Assembly (NCBI RefSeq): GCF_018861065.1
Contig: NZ_JAHKQO010000034.1
Span: 49,302 to 113,301, forward strand
Length of the DNA: 64,000 nucleotides
Reading direction: 5' to 3'
Source of the DNA: Paraglaciecola arctica
GTDB lineage: Bacteria; Pseudomonadota; Gammaproteobacteria; Enterobacterales; Alteromonadaceae
Position numbers and translations under genes: made by a program. The notes under the pieces are model-generated. The model did not search any database, was not told where the DNA came from, and was given only the letters and a program-made list of their open reading frames with translations. Shown here one piece after another: positions 43,058 through 53,036 of the stretch. Each line of letters begins with the position of its first letter. Position 1 is the stretch's first letter.

Positions 43058-46000
43058 ATGCCTGGGTTACACCGTATTATTTTAATTAATTGCCACCTTC
43101 CTGGTTTTGTCGAACTTGACGTATCTGGGCACAGTAATATCTGTGGTACCAACGCATCGGGTAAAACCACGTTGCAACGTTTGATCCCTGTCTTTTATGG
43201 TGAGTTACCCAGTAAAGTGGTACCTAAAACCCGTAAAAAGTTTGATGATTTTTATTTGCCCCATGCAAACAGTTATCTGATTTACGAATATCAACGTGAA
43301 GACGGGCAAGATTGCCAAGTAGTATTGACTCGAAAAGGTAGCGATGGGGTGCAATATCGCTTTGTTGAAGCCCCTTACCATCAAGAACAAATACTGGTGG
43401 ATACAGAGGACGGTAACGTACAAGCTATGTCGCCGGACCAATGGATCAAACAGCTCAGGCAGTTAAGTATCGATTTTTCTCATAAGATTCAATCTACAAG
43501 TGAATTTCGTAGCATTGTTCAAAATGACGTCAGCGTAGGCCGTGGTACCGGTCGTGAAAGTACTAAACTTAGGCAGCTAGCGAGTCGGTATAGCTTGGTT
43601 GCTAGCCAACATCGAATCAGACACATGGAAAAGTTGGTCAGTGCAGTGCATGCCAAAGAAGGCAAAATGGACACTTTGCGGACTATGCTAGCGGCGATTT
43701 TTGAGGAGGATGGGTTAGTTCAACCCAGCACTACGGTTAAAAATACTAAGGCCCGTGAATGGATCACACAAATGCGCCAGACTATGCGCTTGCAGTCGAT
43801 GCAAAACGAATATCAAAAAATTCAAGGGCAAACTGAAAAACTCAATGGTATTGAAAACCAACTACTGCAGCTCAAACCTATTTTGGAAAAAGATCTGCAA
43901 TCACTGGCCACACAAAAAGCCGATGCTCAAGAACAACGTAGTAAAATTAAAGTCCAGCAAAGCACAGAAAAAGAAGCCTTCGAACAAGCTGAAGGTGTGT
44001 TAAATAGCCGTATTAGTGAAACGGCAGAAAACCTTAAAGCTAAATCGTCACGATTAGACCATATCCAACAGCAATATGAAAAATATCAAGATTCAGATAT
44101 AGACCAGTTGCAAAAAGACATGGAGTCTTTGCCGCTAAAGCGTGAAGAATACGAACAAAAATTAGAACAATATAATTTGTTAATTGAGCAACACAAAGAC
44201 TTACAAAGCCAGCTTGAGCAGCAAAAGTTCAAGTTGTCTGAGTCCTTAGAGCGTTTGTCTCGTAAAAATCAGGCACAAGTTAAAACGATTAGCCACCAAA
44301 AAGAAACGGTACGTAATATTCACAGTGAAAAAGAAGTGGATTTACGAGGACAGTTTGAACAGCGCAGGGAACAACAAGCTAAAGAGTTCGATCAGCAATT
44401 GCTGGAAATAGAACGTAGCATCGTGCGTCAGGAACATCAGGCCAAACAAGCATCGGCGACAGAGCAAGAAATAGAAAACGGCGCGTTGGCGGACAAACGT
44501 CTTGAACTCGCGCAGCGAGCATGGCAACAAAGTTCTGCCGCTAAAAAAGAGGGTGAAAATCGTTATCAACATCTTAGAGATAAGCGTGACGAGGCTGATA
44601 AGGTTTTACATCAGGCGCGACAAGCCGCACGACAAGCCAAAGAGCGTTTACAACAATTACATAAACAACTTTCACCGGAGCAAGATAGCTTAAGACAGTT
44701 TTTACGTGACCATAAACCTGGCTGGGAACAGAGTATTGGCAAACTAATCAATGAGCCTCTACTGAATAAAAAAGACTTAGCTCCACAAATTATTGCGGAT
44801 CTCAGTGAAGAGCAAGCGCATAGCTTTTTAGGCGTAAAATTAAATTTAGCGGCCATTGACGCACCTGATTATGCCCAAGATGAAACCGCATTATCTGTGT
44901 CTTTAGAGCAAGCTAAAAAACATTTAGCAGCGGCCGAAAAGCAACAAAAACAAGCTGAGGCTGAATTAGACGAGTGTCATCGAGAAGCCGAATTGCAGCG
45001 AGAAGTGGTGGCTGAAAAGAACCGCGCTTTTGAGCAAGCAGAACAAGAGGTGGCATACGCTCAAAGTGCGAAACAACGTTTCGCTGAGGAACTAAAAGCG
45101 GAATTAGAAGAGCGTAAACAACAAGCTAAGCTCGCCTTGCAACAATACCTAGATGAAAAACAACAAATTTTAACCCAGAAACAAAGTGCCATTGATGTAT
45201 TGAAATCAGACTTTGAAGAGCAACTATTAGAATTCAAGACCGGTTGGCAAGACGAACTGGCTATTTTAGATGAACAAATCGAAGAGTTGGAACGACAAGT
45301 TGATTACAAACGTCAGCAAAACCGCGAGCAGATTAAACAACTCGAAGATGCCTTTAATCAAGAGTTAGCTAATAAAGACATTGATCCCAATACCTTACGT
45401 GAGCTTAAGCATCAAATTGAGTCATTGAAAAATCATCTTCAAGTCGTTACCGCAAGGCGAGACGAACTAAACGAGTACAAAACCTTTATGCACACAGACT
45501 GGTCGAAACAACGACCAGAATTGCTGGAACAAGAGGCTGAGCTAAAGGCATTGACGCAGCAGTTAGAGCAACAGCAGAATACACTGCGGAATCAATACCA
45601 GAATCAACGCAGCGAATTATCTAAAGTGCTGCTGGAAGTGGATAAAAGTTTATCTAGCTGTAGTTCTTTAATGACAGAAATTGAGCCTATGGTACGCCAG
45701 CTTGGTCATATCGTATTTTCTTTTAAGGCAACAGATCAGCAAGACGTTAACTTGGGGGATCAGGCTGAGAGAATAAATCGTTGCAATGAAGCCTTGGAAA
45801 GTAGAAGCCGCGGCGAGAAGAAACTCAAAGAATCCTTAATCGAATTCGAAGCAGCGCTAGGCAAAGACGCAGGTAAAGACTTCTTGGATACTATGTTGCA
45901 AGCATTTGCGGTATTAGATGAAGAGGCCAATGTCCGTGAGCGTTTGCCGATTTTGCAGCGTTTATTGAGTATTTTAGAATCACGTCAGCGCCAAATTGTA

Positions 46001-46747
46001 GAACAAGGTGAAACTATAGGTGGCGATTTAAATAAGTTCTTTACTGTATTTAGTGACATCAACCGCAAAATCGCGCAACAGAGTAAACGTCTAACTGATG
46101 AAGTCTCAGATGATTTAAGCTTAGACGGAATTGCCCGTTCAGAAGTAAAAATTATCTCTACGGTCGACGAGTTAAATTTCTGGGCCCCGTTAAAACGTTT
46201 TGCGCAGCAATACAATAAATGGAACACCTCAGATGATTTCTTACCGAGTGAGGCCTATTTAGATAATTTAGCTGATGTTGTTGAAGTGTTACCCAACGAT
46301 GCTAATTACAGTATCGAATCATTGCTGCGTTTAGAGCTTCATCTAAATGAAGGCGGTTCTGACTTAGTAATTAAAAATGACAGACAATTACTTGAATCAT
46401 CGAGCCACGGTATGGCTTATCTGATTTTATGTAAGTTTTTGTTGGCCTTCACCCGTTTGCTGCGCAATCAAGCCAATATCCATGTACATTGGCCTATTGA
46501 TGAGATTGGCACCTTGGCCTACCACAACGTCGAAAAACTATTTAAGGCTTGTGATACTAACCATATTCACATTTTGGGGGCTTTCCCAAATCCAGAATCA
46601 GACGTATTGATGTTATTTAAACATCGATACTTGATTGATAAACAAAAACAACACCTAGAAAAAATTGAGCCTAAACTCAGTCGCATTGCCGAGCGTTTGC
46701 AGCAAAATAAAACTCCAATCTCTGAATCATCACAGGTGACCTCATGA
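43058..46747 (+). CDS. jetC: Wadjet-like SMC ATPase (JetC/MksB type)
   Basis: A 1229-residue SMC-like protein. Walker A is GTNASGKTTLQRL (30-42). Long Glu/Gln/Lys coiled coils run from about 240 to 400 and 420 to 1000 around a hinge. The C-terminal head has a signature-like SSSHGMAYLILCKF (about 1112) and Walker B HWPIDEIG (about 1147). In Wadjet systems this motor, with the JetA kleisin and JetB, extrudes DNA loops on small circles so that JetD can cut them. It overlaps the next gene by 4 bp. Which Wadjet type this is cannot be settled from sequence alone. Confidence 0.8.
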   Translation: MPGLHRIILINCHLPGFVELDVSGHSNICGTNASGKTTLQRLIPVFYGELPSKVVPKTRKKFDDFYLPHANSYLIYEYQREDGQDCQVVLTRKGSDGVQYRFVEAPYHQEQILVDTEDGNVQAMSPDQWIKQLRQLSIDFSHKIQSTSEFRSIVQNDVSVGRGTGRESTKLRQLASRYSLVASQHRIRHMEKLVSAVHAKEGKMDTLRTMLAAIFEEDGLVQPSTTVKNTKAREWITQMRQTMRLQSMQNEYQKIQGQTEKLNGIENQLLQLKPILEKDLQSLATQKADAQEQRSKIKVQQSTEKEAFEQAEGVLNSRISETAENLKAKSSRLDHIQQQYEKYQDSDIDQLQKDMESLPLKREEYEQKLEQYNLLIEQHKDLQSQLEQQKFKLSESLERLSRKNQAQVKTISHQKETVRNIHSEKEVDLRGQFEQRREQQAKEFDQQLLEIERSIVRQEHQAKQASATEQEIENGALADKRLELAQRAWQQSSAAKKEGENRYQHLRDKRDEADKVLHQARQAARQAKERLQQLHKQLSPEQDSLRQFLRDHKPGWEQSIGKLINEPLLNKKDLAPQIIADLSEEQAHSFLGVKLNLAAIDAPDYAQDETALSVSLEQAKKHLAAAEKQQKQAEAELDECHREAELQREVVAEKNRAFEQAEQEVAYAQSAKQRFAEELKAELEERKQQAKLALQQYLDEKQQILTQKQSAIDVLKSDFEEQLLEFKTGWQDELAILDEQIEELERQVDYKRQQNREQIKQLEDAFNQELANKDIDPNTLRELKHQIESLKNHLQVVTARRDELNEYKTFMHTDWSKQRPELLEQEAELKALTQQLEQQQNTLRNQYQNQRSELSKVLLEVDKSLSSCSSLMTEIEPMVRQLGHIVFSFKATDQQDVNLGDQAERINRCNEALESRSRGEKKLKESLIEFEAALGKDAGKDFLDTMLQAFAVLDEEANVRERLPILQRLLSILESRQRQIVEQGETIGGDLNKFFTVFSDINRKIAQQSKRLTDEVSDDLSLDGIARSEVKIISTVDELNFWAPLKRFAQQYNKWNTSDDFLPSEAYLDNLADVVEVLPNDANYSIESLLRLELHLNEGGSDLVIKNDRQLLESSSHGMAYLILCKFLLAFTRLLRNQANIHVHWPIDEIGTLAYHNVEKLFKACDTNHIHILGAFPNPESDVLMLFKHRYLIDKQKQHLEKIEPKLSRIAERLQQNKTPISESSQVTS

Positions 46748-47367
46748 TAGAAAATGGTCCATTATTAGAACGTTTATTGGAAGGCGAATATATTTGTTCC
46801 ATTACCGACGAACATAGTTTTCATAAGCTGCAAAACGAAGAGTTGGTAGACGACTTAAATCACTTTTTACGACCTTTAAATAGAAGAGTCGCTAAAAATG
46901 ATGATGGTTCGGTGTATTTTTTAGCTTATTGTGATTTAACCCAAAATGCTCGGCAACATCTAAGCCATCAATTTACGAGCACAGTGCAGTCTTTGTTACC
47001 CATGCTCGAATGGATGCAACTGGTGCAAGAAGCACTTGGTCGAGATGGAGCACTGAGTTTAGGGGACACAATTAAACTGCAAGACTTTGAATCTAAAGTG
47101 GTAGATAACCAATCTCTGATTCAGCGTTTGGCTCATTTGGCTAACGACAAGTTGTTTAAATCGACTAGTGACAAACCTGATATGCAGATCAAACAAGTTT
47201 TTAAACGCATCAAAGAGTTGGGATATTTGCACCAACCTCACAAAGACAGGTTATTTTATCAAGTCACTGGCAAAGTTGAACAACTTATTGAGTTAGTGCG
47301 GTTTATTAAAGATGAAGAGAACCTGCCCATCGACGAAGAGATCCCAGAGCAAGAGGTGATGTTTTGA
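46744..47367 (+). CDS. jetB: Wadjet-like KITE subunit (JetB/MksE type)
   Basis: A 207-residue acidic helical protein with a winged-helix-like layout: DHLFxxLQ-type N-terminus, NRRVAKNDDGSVYFLAY hairpin, and a C-terminal pair of helices ending VRFIKDEENLPIDEEIPEQ. Size and position match MksE/JetB, which bridges the SMC heads and kleisin. Its start overlaps the jetC stop (ATGA) and its end overlaps jetA by 4 bp. Assignment rests on context more than on motifs. Confidence 0.7.
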   Translation: MIENGPLLERLLEGEYICSITDEHSFHKLQNEELVDDLNHFLRPLNRRVAKNDDGSVYFLAYCDLTQNARQHLSHQFTSTVQSLLPMLEWMQLVQEALGRDGALSLGDTIKLQDFESKVVDNQSLIQRLAHLANDKLFKSTSDKPDMQIKQVFKRIKELGYLHQPHKDRLFYQVTGKVEQLIELVRFIKDEENLPIDEEIPEQEVMF

Positions 47368-48635
47368 GTCAAACGCCTAATCAAAAAAGCGGCGCCCAAA
47401 GTAATCCACTGTTTGCCTTAGGTAAAGAGCGCTTAGAGCTGATAGGTAAACATGCTGATGCCTTAATGCAAGGGTATTTAGATGGGCAAATTAACGAATC
47501 TGCGTTTTCGGAACAAGCACTTCAAAAACTGCTGGACAGCCGCGTGTTGGATTATCCAGATGAACAAAGGTTGCAATTGCGGCCTATAGTGAACGAGTTG
47601 ATTGCTAGCTTGACTCAAGATGAGCGAAAGCGCCAAATTAACTCGGATGTGGGTGAACATCTTGACCAAATTCATACTCGGGTCCAGTCGCTACAAGCAG
47701 CCAGGCAAAAAGGCGATTACGCCGCCAGCGAACATCATTTACAACTGCTGACAGAGCGAGTAAATGACATGACTGGGCAGTTTGGTGATGCCATCGAAAG
47801 CTTGTGGCATAGACTCAATACTGAGTTTGGTTTTGTCAGTAGTTTAGATGACAAAATTTTAGAAATTGAACTTGCCCAGCGTCAACTTAGACGCATTCTT
47901 GATGGTTTTGGCATTATCAATTTTGACGACCTGATTCAATTAGCGGGTAGTGATGGTTCGCTGCGTAAGTTATTAGTGAGTCAACTGCAGGCGCGTATCT
48001 CTGAACATTCTGGCTCATTGCTGGAAGTGCAAAAACGCTTAGTATTATTGATGTCGCGCTTCCGTCAACAACAAGATAAAGCATTGCTCATTAATCGTAT
48101 GAGCGCTTTTTTAAGGCAACATCCTAACTTTCAAGTGGGTGACTACCCAAATCGTAGCCAAGTGCCGGCAGTGGTTAATCAGGCACAGGGGATCAGTGCT
48201 CAGGCCTTTATTGCTTTAGATAGAGCTCAAGATAGTTATGCACTTGCAGAGTTGGCGAGGGCAGTACCACGAGAGTTAGAACAAGGCTCCAATTCTGAAA
48301 GACAAGACCAAGGTTTTTCTATGGCGCTGCAAAGCTTAGTCGCCACCGAGCAAAAACAACTCGCTAAAGATGTAGAAGACTTTTTTATTCATGTAATAGA
48401 AAGTCCGGAGGCACTTAGCGGTGTCGACTATTTAGCTGAAAAGGAACTATCTTGGGAGCCAGAAATGTGGTTATTCCAAATTGTGGCGGAGTATCAAGGT
48501 TTACCGGAACAAAATAAACAAAGTTTTATGCTGGAAAAAGACAGTGCCCCTAAAAGCCGTTTTAATCAGCTTTATATTATTCAAGATGTAACAGTTGGGA
48601 TGCGGTTTTTTGGTGACTTTCAGGCCGCAGGCTAA
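47364..48635 (+). CDS. jetA: Wadjet-like kleisin subunit (JetA/MksF type)
   Basis: A 423-residue, mainly helical protein with coiled-coil segments (about 105-150 and 215-260) and a C-terminal half with WEPEMWLFQIVAEYQG. It matches MksF/JetA in size and in partner genes. In the complex it closes the SMC ring. The start is TTG or GTG-like at 47364, overlapping jetB. No catalytic motif is expected or seen. Confidence 0.68.
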   Translation: MSQTPNQKSGAQSNPLFALGKERLELIGKHADALMQGYLDGQINESAFSEQALQKLLDSRVLDYPDEQRLQLRPIVNELIASLTQDERKRQINSDVGEHLDQIHTRVQSLQAARQKGDYAASEHHLQLLTERVNDMTGQFGDAIESLWHRLNTEFGFVSSLDDKILEIELAQRQLRRILDGFGIINFDDLIQLAGSDGSLRKLLVSQLQARISEHSGSLLEVQKRLVLLMSRFRQQQDKALLINRMSAFLRQHPNFQVGDYPNRSQVPAVVNQAQGISAQAFIALDRAQDSYALAELARAVPRELEQGSNSERQDQGFSMALQSLVATEQKQLAKDVEDFFIHVIESPEALSGVDYLAEKELSWEPEMWLFQIVAEYQGLPEQNKQSFMLEKDSAPKSRFNQLYIIQDVTVGMRFFGDFQAAG

Positions 48636-48643
48636 CGTCAGTT

Positions 48644-49528
48644 ATGGCGGATGATCTCAGTTTAAAAGCAAAACGTTTGTTAGCGGCGCAGCATCATAAA
48701 CTTTTGTTTGATGAAAAAGCGGTGGCGAATGCGAGTTGTGTTTTGCATGAAATTTTAGATTGGTGTGATAATTTGGAGTTTCAGCCTGGGAAATGGCTCA
48801 AATTAGATAAGCATTATAGGTTTGATATAGATTATATCGCGCAAATCAATCAAACCTTATTAGATGAAAAATACGCCAGTATATTTGATGATTTTAGCCA
48901 AGATACTCATAGAAGCGCGGCGCAAAGAAATCCAAACGAAAAACAAGGGCAACTTAAACCCACTCAGCACTTAGTACTCGCTGCAATCACAGACTTTGCC
49001 ATGCTTGGGTTAGTGCAGCAAAACTTTTATTCGAGTCGACAAATTAATATCGAACTGGACGTGCGTCAATTGAAGTTAGCAGCTTTTGACTGCCTAGTTG
49101 TAGTTGAAAACCGTGATAGTTTTAACGATTGGTTCGAATTTAAACGCTACGTGAAATTACCTAAAACATTGGTGGTTTACCGTGGTGACCAGCATCACTC
49201 CAAGGCGTGTAAAACTTTAGTCAGGAATTGGTTAACTACTCAGAAGCATAAGCCCGCTATTTATTTTGGCGATTATGATTTGGCTGGTTTAAGGATAGCG
49301 ACTAGCGCGGCTTACTCTCATTTACTGTTACCCGAATATGTTTGGTTAAGCCGGCAGTTAATTTCCCAACATTACCCTGATAATCAACAAAAGTATTTGG
49401 CTAGATTAGAGAAGGATTGTCCTATGGGGTGGCAATCGTTACTGCTCCTGCTACGAGAGAAACGTGCAGGATTAAGACAGCAAAAAATGTATCAAACACC
49501 TCTAGTTATCTATCCTGCAACAATTTGA
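48644..49528 (+). CDS. jetD: Wadjet-like Toprim nuclease (JetD/MksG type)
   Basis: A 294-residue protein with a C-terminal Toprim domain. A catalytic Glu is in CLVVVENRDS (about 152), and the DxD pair is in YFGDYDLAGLRIA (about 206-216). Toprim JetD is the topo VI-A-like nuclease that linearises plasmids held by the SMC complex. It is shorter than classic JetD, with a compact N-terminal DNA-binding part. It follows jetA by 8 bp and is closed by a strong terminator. The catalytic residues are intact. Confidence 0.78.
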   Translation: MADDLSLKAKRLLAAQHHKLLFDEKAVANASCVLHEILDWCDNLEFQPGKWLKLDKHYRFDIDYIAQINQTLLDEKYASIFDDFSQDTHRSAAQRNPNEKQGQLKPTQHLVLAAITDFAMLGLVQQNFYSSRQINIELDVRQLKLAAFDCLVVVENRDSFNDWFEFKRYVKLPKTLVVYRGDQHHSKACKTLVRNWLTTQKHKPAIYFGDYDLAGLRIATSAAYSHLLLPEYVWLSRQLISQHYPDNQQKYLARLEKDCPMGWQSLLLLLREKRAGLRQQKMYQTPLVIYPATI

Positions 49529-49542
49529 TAACGCTGAAAATG

Positions 49543-49574
49543 AAAAAAGCCAAAGTTAATACCAATGGCTTTTT
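49543..49574. terminator. Bidirectional terminator after the Wadjet operon
   Basis: AAAAAGCCA and TGGCTTTTT lie around a short loop, between jetD (plus) and the convergent membrane-protein gene (minus). It can serve both. Confidence 0.85.
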
Positions 49575-49600
49575 GATAATTGCCTAAAGTGGACCGAAGG

Positions 49601-50158
49601 TTAGGGGAGTGCTTTCATCGCCTGATTAAACTTGTCTTGACCTTTAACGACCCAAGCCGGAGTGGCATCACCTGTGCCCGCATGGACTAGTGAATGATGA
49701 CGCTCTGCTACTTCAGTTAAAATATCATATTGATTAGGATCTACATCTACAAAAAATACGTGTTTACCTTGTTTTAGTAAAGCTTGAAAACGTTTGAATT
49801 GATAATTGGGTATTTGGATCCCTACTAAACCTCCTTCCCAAGTACAAAAACCTAAAACTACTATGGCTAAAAATCCAGAGGGTAACCATCCTGCCGCAGT
49901 GGTGTGCCATTGCATCAAGTAAGTTATGCCAAGAATAAATACCGCGCCAATCACACCAACCACCGCTCCAAGTTGAGTAGAATGAACTACATCTTGCTTG
50001 AGGACGGCTTCGATGGCATGTAAATGGTGCTTTTCTACTTCTGCATCATTCTCGCTCAGTACATGGAGTTGCGGTGAACTGATTCCACTTTGTTCAAGCT
50101 CTTTTTCTACTGCTTTGAGGTCGTTTAAATCGTCACTAACATAATAATGTCTTTGCAT
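49601..50158 (-). CDS. Conserved inner-membrane protein, unknown
   Basis: A 185-residue protein with an N-terminal cytosolic part (RHYYVSDDLNDLKAVEKELEQSG), two membrane helices (about 61-80 and 92-112, VVGVIGAVFILGITYLM and GFLAIVVLGFCTWEGGLVG) and a C-terminal cytosolic part with FVDVDPNQYDILTEVAERH. The layout resembles small stress-response membrane proteins with a ferredoxin-like head, but I cannot name the family. Its function is unknown and it stands alone between two operons. Confidence 0.65.
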   Translation of the reverse strand: MQRHYYVSDDLNDLKAVEKELEQSGISSPQLHVLSENDAEVEKHHLHAIEAVLKQDVVHSTQLGAVVGVIGAVFILGITYLMQWHTTAAGWLPSGFLAIVVLGFCTWEGGLVGIQIPNYQFKRFQALLKQGKHVFFVDVDPNQYDILTEVAERHHSLVHAGTGDATPAWVVKGQDKFNQAMKALP

Positions 50159-50340
50159 AGCTATCTTCTCCTGACGCGTTAATCAATAGATTGTCGGTTA
50201 AAAATTAACCGCAAAAAGAGTATAGCACTGTTACAAAGATGTTAATTTTTACGTCGGTGGTTAAAGAATATTATGAGTGGCTGCTGAAAAACCGCTGCGA
50301 AAGAACTGTGGTGGTGTTTTGGGAGCTGAGTCAGCAGCCA

Positions 50341-52080
50341 TCAGAACGTATAATTGAGTCCTAGAGTTAGGCGTTTATCACTGCCATTGCGGTCCGGGTC
50401 AACTGATTCCCTATCTAATAGCCTAAGACCTAGGTCTAATTTTAAATATCTAGACATGTTTCTAGTAAAATTCAAACTGTTAGTCACTATGGTATCAGCG
50501 TCCTCGAGTTCACTACGTTGATTTTCGGTTAACGTTGAGGCAAAGCTAAGATCGGATTTTCGGCCTAATGAATAATTCAAGTTAAAGCTAAGACTGCGGT
50601 TAGTGTTTATTCGATCAGACTCTAAATATTCAGTTTGACTATAATTAGCGTTGATAGAGAGTTTAACTTTGCGTTTGTCATAACCAATTGTGGCCGCGCC
50701 TGATTTACGAAACAATACTTCTTCAGTGATGTCGGTATCTATTTCGGTAGTGGCTCTAAACTCTTCACCGGCTTGTAATTGGTAATCTAGGCTATCCGGC
50801 TGAAAACAGTCTGCGAGATCGGTAGACCCAAATTGGCACACAAAAATGCCCGTTATTGATGTGGTAGACGCGCCAAGACGCGAATAACTGGTTACACTCT
50901 CGGAATAGGAAACCGAGGTCCTGAGTGATTTAAGGTTGTGGGAAAAGTTAAAGTTGTAGGCGTTACCATAAAAACGTTTACTGTAATCAAAATTAAGTGC
51001 TGTTCTAGAAGTAAATGCCCAATCAATATTAAGCCCTACAAAATTAGTACGTTTATCTGTTTCGTCAGATTGATTGTCGTCATTATCTTCTTCATTACCA
51101 GTTTCGAGTTGGTTGTCACCTTCCTCAAGTTGGTTATAAGTTAAAGTAATGTTGCGTTCGTTGCTAGGACTCCACTTTAAACCGGCTCCAACGCTCGAGG
51201 TGTCTAGGTTGCCGCGACTCGCGAACTCGGTCGCACCCGTATCGTATTCCGATAAATTACCTGTAAGAATAAAATCAAGCTTGTTAATGATAGGAAAACC
51301 AATTTCGCCTTGTACTATTGTAGATTTGAAATTTTGAGAATTGGTGCGACCCGTATCATTGTACTGTGCCGAAATATCAAAACTCATACTTCTTATATTT
51401 CTACCTTGATACAACCTAGCGGTAACACCCAAGTTGTCGTTGTCTAAACCTGAGGTACTTTCTTGGGATTGATCTGTTTTGGTTTGTGAATAGGTGCTTT
51501 GTAAGTTGAACCCTAAAAGTATTGGATTGGGAATAGAAAAGTCGAGTTGTGCACTATTATTTGAGGTTTTGGTTAACCCTTCTGGTGCTAAAATTTGATC
51601 GCTAAAATAGTTTTGCTGTTGTTGGACGTTTCGATAACTTTGGGCACCATTTAAGGTTAGCGACAATGCATTTTCAATGAGCTCTAAAGTACTGGTGTAT
51701 CGTAAGTCTGTGTAATTTTGTGAATCACTTTCAGTTTCAATAACAGGGTCAGAGTCTTCATCTACATTGGTGTCATCAACAACGATATTTTCACTATTAT
51801 TCCTCACTATAGAATGATTGGCGGTAATCGCAGCGGAAAATCGCCGACTCGAATAACTACCTACAATAGAAGGTTTGATGAGAATTGAATCACTTTGTGT
51901 GGACTCATTGTCGCCTATTTGAGTTTCGTAAATATAACCAGTTGTGTTTATTGTTGCCTTGATATCAACCTCTTGGCAAAAAACACTGAAAGGTATACTC
52001 ACCAATAGCGCGGAGATATACGTGATTAGTGGTTTTTTTGGGGCCGATTGATGATGCTTAACTACAGGCCGCAATAACAC
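50341..52080 (-). CDS. XrtA/PEP-CTERM-associated outer-membrane beta-barrel (TIGR03016 type)
   Basis: A 579-residue protein. A signal or anchor segment lies near residues 22-35 (ISALLVSIPFSVFCQEVD). Many alternating beta strands follow and the C-terminus is aromatic (RLTLGLNYTF), the mark of an outer-membrane barrel. This family is found only beside XrtA exopolysaccharide genes, where it may help polymer export. Its start overlaps the kinase stop by 1 bp. It is last in the minus-strand operon (export lipoprotein, chain-length protein, kinase, barrel). Confidence 0.82.
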   Translation of the reverse strand: MLLRPVVKHHQSAPKKPLITYISALLVSIPFSVFCQEVDIKATINTTGYIYETQIGDNESTQSDSILIKPSIVGSYSSRRFSAAITANHSIVRNNSENIVVDDTNVDEDSDPVIETESDSQNYTDLRYTSTLELIENALSLTLNGAQSYRNVQQQQNYFSDQILAPEGLTKTSNNSAQLDFSIPNPILLGFNLQSTYSQTKTDQSQESTSGLDNDNLGVTARLYQGRNIRSMSFDISAQYNDTGRTNSQNFKSTIVQGEIGFPIINKLDFILTGNLSEYDTGATEFASRGNLDTSSVGAGLKWSPSNERNITLTYNQLEEGDNQLETGNEEDNDDNQSDETDKRTNFVGLNIDWAFTSRTALNFDYSKRFYGNAYNFNFSHNLKSLRTSVSYSESVTSYSRLGASTTSITGIFVCQFGSTDLADCFQPDSLDYQLQAGEEFRATTEIDTDITEEVLFRKSGAATIGYDKRKVKLSINANYSQTEYLESDRINTNRSLSFNLNYSLGRKSDLSFASTLTENQRSELEDADTIVTNSLNFTRNMSRYLKLDLGLRLLDRESVDPDRNGSDKRLTLGLNYTF

Positions 52081-53036
52081 TAATTGGCTCCTCCATAGTA
52101 ATAACCATAACCACCACCTTCCAGGTTCACTTGTTCGGTTTTGTTGACAACGAAACCTATGGCCATTTCTGGATTTAGATGTTTAACCGCGTTTTCAACA
52201 TCAAACAATTTAGTTTTAAACTCCTCGGTCACCACTAAGGCCTGTCCGGCGAGGTTAGCCAAAATTGCGGTTTCGTTAATACCTAAAAGTGGAGGGGTAT
52301 CGACAATCACAATTCGGTCGGGGTAACGGTTGGCAAATTCTTCCACCGCGTCAAACATTCTTTCGCTGGCTAAAAGTTCAGCAGAAAGGTGATGAGATTT
52401 ACCGGCAGAAATAATTCGTAAATTGTCTAAATTGGTTCTGCACATGACTTCGGAAATGTTCTCTTTGTCACCGAGCAGATATTCCATCAGGCCTTGTTCG
52501 TTTTTTAGCTCTAAAGTGCGCATGACATTGGGGCGTAATACGTCCGCATCCACAAGCAGCACAGTTTTATCTTGTTCTAAGGCGATACTTAAGGCTAAAT
52601 TGATGGCTGTAAAGGTTTTACCTTCTCCCTGACGCGAACTGGTGACCATAATAACATTACTGTTATTCAACGACTTAGACAAAGGACCAAAGGCATTATC
52701 TAATAACTTACGTTTGATAACTCGGTACTCTTCGTTGATTACTTGTCGGTTTGAATCAGTGGACACAAACCCTTTTTTGGCCAACATATCTAGGTCAATT
52801 TCAATTTGTGTATTGGATACAATGCCGTCACTGACTGGAGTTTTAGCTCGCGTTACTTTTTGACTTGTTACTTGCTCTTGCGCTGTTTGCTCGGGAATTG
52901 TTTGAGCTTGTGCTTTCTCAATTGAACTCTCTGCTTGCACCGGCTCATTGGCAATGGGTGGTTGAACCCCTTGGTTTTTATTTTGCGCTTCTGCTTCTTT
53001 CTGCTGTTTTTGCAGTGCTTTTTCTATCGAGTTCAA
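52080..53036 (-). CDS. XrtA-associated tyrosine autokinase
   Basis: A 318-residue BY-kinase. A charged N-terminal linker (1-100) is followed by the ATPase: Walker A SSRQGEGKT (about 133-141), Walker A' VLLVDADVLRP, Walker B IVIVDTPPLLG. The C-terminal tail GGGYGYYYGGAN holds the Tyr cluster for autophosphorylation. It would regulate the adjoining Wzz-type protein and polymer length. It overlaps the chain-length gene by 4 bp and has no membrane segment, so it works with the separate Wzz partner. Confidence 0.88.
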   Translation of the reverse strand: MNSIEKALQKQQKEAEAQNKNQGVQPPIANEPVQAESSIEKAQAQTIPEQTAQEQVTSQKVTRAKTPVSDGIVSNTQIEIDLDMLAKKGFVSTDSNRQVINEEYRVIKRKLLDNAFGPLSKSLNNSNVIMVTSSRQGEGKTFTAINLALSIALEQDKTVLLVDADVLRPNVMRTLELKNEQGLMEYLLGDKENISEVMCRTNLDNLRIISAGKSHHLSAELLASERMFDAVEEFANRYPDRIVIVDTPPLLGINETAILANLAGQALVVTEEFKTKLFDVENAVKHLNPEMAIGFVVNKTEQVNLEGGGYGYYYGGAN

